Of a stretch of DNA of 64,000 nt, positions 59,602 through 64,000 are shown piece by piece; the first letter of the stretch is position 1, and every line of letters begins with the position of its first letter. The position numbers were made by a program, and so were the translations under genes. This DNA is from Neotamlana nanhaiensis (GTDB lineage Bacteria; Bacteroidota; Bacteroidia; Flavobacteriales; Flavobacteriaceae). The stretch covers positions 62,001 through 126,000 of the forward strand of contig NZ_JTDV01000005.1 of the NCBI RefSeq assembly GCF_000943555.1. Reading direction: 5' to 3'. The notes below the pieces were generated by a model. That model was not told the DNA's origin, ran no database searches, and worked only from the letters and a program-made list of their open reading frames with translations.

Positions 59602-60912
59602 TTAATCTAAACGCTCAATTTTTGCGCCAATGGCTCGTAAACGTTCGTCGATATTTTCGTAACCTCTATCAATCTGTTCAATATTCATAATAGTTGATGT
59701 GCCTTTAGCTGATAATGCAGCAATTAACAACGACACACCTGCACGAATATCGGGCGATGTCATAGTTGTGGCTTTTAACGTCGATTTAAAATCATGCCCA
59801 ATAACTGTGGCTCTATGCGGATCGCAAAGTATAATTTTTGCTCCCATATCAATCAATTTATCAACAAAAAACAAGCGACTTTCAAACATTTTTTGATGAA
59901 TTAATACACTACCCCTCGCCTGTGTCGCTACAACTAAAACAATACTCAATAAATCTGGTGTAAAACCAGGCCATGGAGCATCGGCAATGGTTAAAATAGA
60001 ACCATCAATAAAACTTTGGATTTCGTAACCATTTGTATGCGCAGGAATGTGTATATCATCACCTTGTTTTTCAACTGTAATTCCTAATTTTCTAAAAGTT
60101 TCAGGAATTAAACCTAAATCGTTCCAACTTACATTAGTTATGGTTAATTCACTTTTAGTCATAGCAGCAAGACCAATCCAGCTACCAATTTCAATCATAT
60201 CTGGTAACATGGTGTGCTCTGTTCCACCAAGGCTATCAACACCATCAATAATTAACATGTTAGAACCAACACCGCTAATTTTGGCACCCATTCGATTCAA
60301 CATTTTACAAAGCTGTTGTAAATAGGGTTCACAAGCAGCATTATAAATAGTGGTTTGTCCTTCAGCTAAAACAGCAGCCATTACAATATTGGCTGTTCCC
60401 GTTACCGATGCTTCTTCAAGCAACATGTAAGTACCTTTTAGTCTTTTAGCTTCAACACCATAAAATTGCTCTTCTTTGCTATAACCAAATTTAGCACCTA
60501 GTTTTATTAAACCTTCAAAATGGGTATCTAATCGTCGACGACCAATTTTATCGCCACCTGGTTTTGGGATGTAACCTTTACCAAAACGTGCTAAAAGTGG
60601 CCCAACTATCATTATAGAACCTCGTAAACCACGACCATCTATTTTAAATTGTTCGGATTCCAGATATGTTAAGTTTACCTCGTCGGCTTGAAATGTATAA
60701 GTACTTTTGCTAAGTTTTTCAATTTTAACACCAAGTTTTTCTAGTAACTTAATTAGTTTGTTAACATCAACAATATCGGGTATGTTGTTAATGGTAACTT
60801 TTTCTGGTGTTAACAAAACAGCGCATAAAATTTGTAAAGCTTCGTTTTTTGCGCCTTGTGGTTGAATGCTGCCTTTTAATTGATGGCCGCCTTCAATTTT
60901 AAATGTTCCCAT
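59602..60912 (-). CDS. murA: UDP-N-acetylglucosamine 1-carboxyvinyltransferase with Asp at the active-site cysteine
   Basis: MurA transfers enolpyruvate to UDP-GlcNAc, the first committed step of peptidoglycan synthesis. The 436-residue protein shows the inside-out barrel features LKGSIQPQGAKNEALQI near 13-30 and RGLRGSIMIVGPLLARFG near 93. The loop that carries Cys115 in E. coli (PGGC) reads PKPGGDKIGRRRLDTHF here, with Asp. Asp at this place is known from mycobacteria and chlamydiae and gives natural fosfomycin resistance. DIRAGVSLLIAAL near 387 completes the family pattern. It is followed on the minus strand by a terminator and preceded by DUF4290. Confidence 0.95.
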   Translation of the reverse strand: MGTFKIEGGHQLKGSIQPQGAKNEALQILCAVLLTPEKVTINNIPDIVDVNKLIKLLEKLGVKIEKLSKSTYTFQADEVNLTYLESEQFKIDGRGLRGSIMIVGPLLARFGKGYIPKPGGDKIGRRRLDTHFEGLIKLGAKFGYSKEEQFYGVEAKRLKGTYMLLEEASVTGTANIVMAAVLAEGQTTIYNAACEPYLQQLCKMLNRMGAKISGVGSNMLIIDGVDSLGGTEHTMLPDMIEIGSWIGLAAMTKSELTITNVSWNDLGLIPETFRKLGITVEKQGDDIHIPAHTNGYEIQSFIDGSILTIADAPWPGFTPDLLSIVLVVATQARGSVLIHQKMFESRLFFVDKLIDMGAKIILCDPHRATVIGHDFKSTLKATTMTSPDIRAGVSLLIAALSAKGTSTIMNIEQIDRGYENIDERLRAIGAKIERLD

Positions 60913-60917
60913 AAAGT

Positions 60918-61559
60918 TTAGTAGCGTTTTCTTTGACGATTATTCTTTTTGTGGTGTCCTCCTTTTTTGTTGTTCGAGAATTTTCCTTTATTTCTCATTA
61001 AACTTGAAGCATCGGTTAAATCTTCATCAGAGTTTTTAAGGTTAATTTTTCCGCCAGAAAGTTCGAATAAATGATCGTAAATGACATCATCTTCAACCGT
61101 GTCTTTATTCCAGTTTAAAAAACATTTTTTCATGTGGTTTGCAATAGTATACACTAAGGCTTCCTTTAAATCGCCATCTTCCCAAGTGTTAGCCACATCA
61201 ATCATTGTTTTAATATTATTACCGTAAAAACGATATTTCGGATGGTTTTGTGGGTATTTTAAAGGCTCTGGGCGCTCATCAAAAAGTTCTTTGGTAGGTT
61301 TTTCGTAAGGCGAATCTACATCTAATTCAAAATTAGACATAATAAATAATTGATCCCAAAGCTTATGCTGAAAATCGGGTACATCGCGTAAATGTGGTTG
61401 CATGTTTCCCATAACAGCTATGATGGCTTTGGCTATTTTATTGCGTTCTTCTTTATTTTCAATGGCTTTCGCATGATTAATCATTTTCTGCATATGTCGT
61501 CCGTATTCCGGAATGATTAAATGCTCGCGTTCGGTATTGTATTCTAAATTATCTATCAA
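60918..61559 (-). CDS. DUF4290 protein
   Basis: A 213-residue protein of the DUF4290 family (function unknown), with LEYNTEREHLIIPEYGRHMQKM near residue 4, AVMGNMQPHLRDVPDFQHKLWDQLFIMS near 48-75, NHPKYRFYGNNIK near 103 and a strongly basic tail (NKKGGHHKKNNRQRKRY) that might bind RNA or DNA. It lies five bases upstream of murA, so the two are surely co-transcribed. I recall this gene pair as common in flavobacteria. It is cytosolic with no membrane segment. Confidence 0.85.
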   Translation of the reverse strand: MIDNLEYNTEREHLIIPEYGRHMQKMINHAKAIENKEERNKIAKAIIAVMGNMQPHLRDVPDFQHKLWDQLFIMSNFELDVDSPYEKPTKELFDERPEPLKYPQNHPKYRFYGNNIKTMIDVANTWEDGDLKEALVYTIANHMKKCFLNWNKDTVEDDVIYDHLFELSGGKINLKNSDEDLTDASSLMRNKGKFSNNKKGGHHKKNNRQRKRY

Positions 61560-61623
61560 AATAAATGTGAAGTTTTAAATTTTTGCACGTAGTAATTATG
61601 CAATCGCAAAGTACGAAAAAAAA

Positions 61624-61917
61624 CTAAAGACTAATGACGCCTTCTACTTTTTCTGCTACTTCTTTATATTTTTCGATTACAGCATCAGGATTTTTCATCA
61701 CTAAGTTTATAGAAACACTAGTATATTTTCCGTTTTTAGACTCAACCGTATTTATAACAGCGCCCATATTATTAAAAATATTCTCTACTTGTACTATTTT
61801 GTTAGCATCGGTTTTTACTATAAACTTGTATAAATACTCCGATGGCCACAAAGCCGTGTCGTGTAATTGTGCTTTTAATTTTTTATAAAATTCTTCTGAA
61901 TTTGGTGTTGCGCTCAT
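61624..61917 (-). CDS. DUF493 (YbeD-like) protein
   Basis: A 97-residue small alpha/beta protein of the DUF493 family (ferredoxin-like, ACT-related fold, function unknown). Characteristic strands are YLYKFIVKTDANKIVQVENIF near 29-49 and SKNGKYTSVSINLVMKNPDAV near 61-81. Start: the frame extends to 61938, but a TATATTTG promoter box covers 61936-61943, so the ATG at 61917 (MSATPNSEEF) is chosen. It is divergent from the ATPase gene. Confidence 0.85.
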   Translation of the reverse strand: MSATPNSEEFYKKLKAQLHDTALWPSEYLYKFIVKTDANKIVQVENIFNNMGAVINTVESKNGKYTSVSINLVMKNPDAVIEKYKEVAEKVEGVISL

Positions 61918-61935
61918 AGTTATTTTTATAAGTTG

Positions 61936-61943
61936 CAAATATA
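61936..61943 (-). promoter_or_regulatory. Promoter -7 box for the DUF493 gene
   Basis: TATATTTG on the minus strand, 19 bases before the chosen ATG; it supports the shorter protein. Confidence 0.5.
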
Positions 61944-62004
61944 GAGTTTTGTTTCCATTTTTTTTATAGCTCTTTTATTACGATTTTTACCAAAAATTTA
62001 AGCA

Positions 62005-62544
62005 TTGAACACCAAACGAATTGTAATTACCGGTGGCCCAGGAACTGGTAAATCTAGCATTATAAACGACCTTATTAAAAGAGATTTTATTTGCCTTGAA
62101 GAAATTTCGAGACAAGTTACTATTGAAGCTAAAAAAGACGGCATAGACCAACTGTTTTTAACCAATCCGCTTTTGTTTAGCGAACTGCTTTTAAAAGGAC
62201 GCCAAAAACAATTTACTGAAGCTAATAATTTTGAAAATAAAACCGTTTTTTTCGATCGAGGTATTCCAGATATTTTGGCTTACATGGATTATATTGGTGA
62301 CACATACCCACAAAGTTTTATTGATGCTTGTAACGATGCTGTTTACGATGCTGTTTTTATTTTAAAACCTTGGAAAGAAATTTACACAAGCGACAGCGAG
62401 CGTTACGAAAATTTTGACCAAGCCTTACAAATACACGATAACTTAGTAAACACCTACAAACAGTACAACTACACATTAATTGACGTCCCTTTTGATACGG
62501 TTGAAAACCGCACTAATTTTATACTAAAAGTATTAGGCGTGTAA
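62005..62544 (+). CDS. AAA-type ATPase / nucleotide kinase-like protein
   Basis: A 179-residue P-loop protein with Walker A VITGGPGTGKSSIINDL near 7-23, a likely Walker B KTVFFDRGIPDILAYMDYIG near 73-92 and FILKPWKEIYTSDSERYENF near 114-133 with a lid-type Arg. The size and DRG...D motif resemble the AAA_28/NadR-C kinase-like group. Start: an in-frame TAA ends at 62001, so only the TTG at 62005 can start it; TTG is called. Its stop directly abuts the recQ ATG, suggesting coupled translation. Confidence 0.85.
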   Translation: MNTKRIVITGGPGTGKSSIINDLIKRDFICLEEISRQVTIEAKKDGIDQLFLTNPLLFSELLLKGRQKQFTEANNFENKTVFFDRGIPDILAYMDYIGDTYPQSFIDACNDAVYDAVFILKPWKEIYTSDSERYENFDQALQIHDNLVNTYKQYNYTLIDVPFDTVENRTNFILKVLGV

Positions 62545-64000
62545 ATGAATCACCCCATTAACATACTTGAGCGTTATTGGAAATTCACCTCGTTTAGAGG
62601 TCAACAAGAAGCCATAATTAATGCTGTTTTAGAAGGTGAAGATACTTTTGCTCTTATGCCCACTGGTGGCGGAAAATCTATTTGTTTTCAAGTGCCTGCT
62701 TTGGCTAAAGATGGTATTTGCATTGTTATTTCGCCTTTAATTGCTTTAATGAAAGACCAAGTTAAAGCCTTAAACGACAAAGGCATTAAAGCCATGGCTT
62801 TAACTAGTGGTATTAGTTATAGCGACCTCGATACCATGCTCGACAATTGTGTTTATGGTAATTACAAATTTTTATATTTATCGCCCGAGCGTTTACAGCA
62901 AGAAATTGTGCAAAACCGCATAAAGCAAATGCATGTAAACTTAATTGCGGTTGATGAAGCACACTGTATTTCGCAATGGGGAAACGATTTTCGTCCGGCA
63001 TATAAAAACATTGCTGTTTTAAGACAAATTCAGCCCACAGTAAATGTGGTGGCTTTAACAGCATCGGCAACCCCAGAAGTTGTTAATGATATTGTTAAGG
63101 AACTCGATTTTATTAATCCGAAACTATTTAAACAATCGTTTTTTCGAAGCAATTTGGCATATATGGTTTTTCATGAAGATGACAAACTTTACAAACTCGA
63201 AGCCATTTTAAAAAAACACACAGCACCGTCAATTATTTACGTTAGAAACCGTAAGCTAACCAACGAAATTAGCACGTTTTTAAACGCTAAAAACATTAAA
63301 GCAACCACTTATCATGGCGGACTAACAAACGATGCAAAAAATAATAACATGTTGGCTTGGTTAAATAACCAAAGTCAGGTTATGGTGGCCACAAATGCTT
63401 TTGGAATGGGTATTGACAAGCCCGATGTTAAAACCGTAATACATATAAATTTACCCGAAAGTATTGAAAGCTATTTTCAAGAAGCAGGTCGTGCTGGTAG
63501 AAATGGTAACAAAGCTTTTGCGGTTATTTTAAAAAATAATAGCGACGAGGTTTTAATAAAAAATCAGTTTTTAAAAGTGTTGCCTCCTATTGATTTTATA
63601 AAGCTAGTATACCGAAAACTGTGTAACTATTTTCAAATTTCGTACGGCGAAGGCGAGTATTTAACCTTCGATTTCGATTTTTACACCTTTAGTAAAACTT
63701 ATAATTTTAGCTCAACACTTTGTTATAATGCGCTATTGTTACTCGACAGGAACAGCATAATTTCGCTTTCAAGGCAGTTTAAAAACAAAGTTACGCTTCA
63801 GTTTATCACCTCAAATAATGCGCTTTTTAACTATTTAAAGCATCATAGTAGTTTCGATATTATCGTAAAATCTATTTTACGCATGTATGGCGGTGTGTTT
63901 GATAACGAAACCGCCATCGATTTAAATAAAGTTGTTAATAAATCGTCAGCTTCCGCCGAAAACATAATAACTGTTTTAAAAGAATTAGAGCGTGATGAAA
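62545..64000 (+). CDS. recQ: ATP-dependent DNA helicase RecQ, 3' end outside the window
   Basis: The frame begins with ATG directly after the stop of the ATPase gene and stays open to the right edge (485 codons visible). It shows the RecQ helicase motifs: FRGQQEAIINAVL and LMPTGGGKSICFQVPAL (Walker A), LIAVDEAHCISQWGNDFRPAY (DEAH and the aromatic loop, with Asn where many RecQ have His), ALTASATPEVVNDI, MVATNAFGMGIDKPDVKTVI and SYFQEAGRAGRNG. It unwinds DNA 3'-to-5' during recombination and fork repair. The RQC and HRDC regions cannot be judged because of truncation. Confidence 0.94.
   Translation, partial: MNHPINILERYWKFTSFRGQQEAIINAVLEGEDTFALMPTGGGKSICFQVPALAKDGICIVISPLIALMKDQVKALNDKGIKAMALTSGISYSDLDTMLDNCVYGNYKFLYLSPERLQQEIVQNRIKQMHVNLIAVDEAHCISQWGNDFRPAYKNIAVLRQIQPTVNVVALTASATPEVVNDIVKELDFINPKLFKQSFFRSNLAYMVFHEDDKLYKLEAILKKHTAPSIIYVRNRKLTNEISTFLNAKNIKATTYHGGLTNDAKNNNMLAWLNNQSQVMVATNAFGMGIDKPDVKTVIHINLPESIESYFQEAGRAGRNGNKAFAVILKNNSDEVLIKNQFLKVLPPIDFIKLVYRKLCNYFQISYGEGEYLTFDFDFYTFSKTYNFSSTLCYNALLLLDRNSIISLSRQFKNKVTLQFITSNNALFNYLKHHSSFDIIVKSILRMYGGVFDNETAIDLNKVVNKSSASAENIITVLKELERDE

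Noticed and set aside
1-64000. CRISPR arrays, transposases, phage genes, rRNA or tRNA genes
   Set aside because: I read both strands for such signals and saw no regularly spaced repeat array, recombinase motif or cloverleaf; a tRNA scan would be needed to exclude tRNA genes fully.

Overview
The window is AT-rich, almost fully coding chromosomal DNA from a member of the Flavobacteriaceae (Bacteroidota). The evidence is: TAnnTTTG-type promoter boxes in front of many genes with no Shine-Dalgarno sequences; a PorX-type type IX secretion regulator; an LpxC-FabZ fusion; HisIE and two-domain HisB fusions; DUF3667, DUF4290, DUF4258 and DUF1328 proteins; and hairpin repeats of a kind I recall as common in flavobacterial spacers. 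The genus cannot be fixed from the sequence. There is no rRNA, tRNA, CRISPR array, transposase or phage gene that I can see.

Layout. 0-5.8 kb: a left-truncated secreted protein, then a minus-strand leucine operon (leuC-leuD-leuA-leuB) with a candidate Leu-rich leader peptide. 5.8-11.6 kb: a thioesterase, DUF72, a Gre-like protein, DUF2461 and a minus-strand envelope/stress group (secreted protein, 59-aa lipoprotein, DUF1328 protein, MscS, Dps). 11.8-21.3 kb: a phosphatase, truA and the complete histidine operon hisG-D-C-B-H-A-F-IE on the minus strand. It is preceded by a 17-codon leader peptide containing HHHFH and a terminator/antiterminator pair, which together make a ribosome-mediated attenuator. 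21.3-32.1 kb: SPFH protein, VWA-like protein, fabG, sucD, LpxD-like protein, efp, lpxA, lpxC-fabZ, lpxD and an HD phosphohydrolase. 32.2-44.3 kb: porX, tsaE, two overlapping small membrane ORFs, a TonB-receptor-like barrel, ald, DUF4258, two glycan genes (sugar transferase, nucleotide-sugar dehydratase), proline dehydrogenase, aroB and a Wza-like lipoprotein. 44.4-52.1 kb: Lrp, an M14 peptidase divergent from an XRE regulator across an operator array, small lipoproteins, an MBL hydrolase, a conserved 488-aa protein, bcp/nth and an ECF sigma factor. 52.4-64 kb: uvrA, an outer-membrane protein, DUF3667, two tandem secreted paralogues behind sigma-54-like promoters, murA, DUF4290, DUF493, an ATPase and a right-truncated recQ.

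How things fit together. The two amino-acid operons appear to be controlled by translation of their own leader peptides. The spacers of these same operons, and one site inside hisA, carry many small palindromic repeats plus the remnant of a four-helix-bundle ORF. The lpx/fab/efp/suc block is envelope and central metabolism. The most interesting non-gene signals are the his attenuator, the in-frame palindrome in hisA, the nested repeat in the leu operon, the GTTACAnnTGTAAAC array near 46.2-46.4 kb, and the paired sigma-54-like promoters at 57-58 kb.
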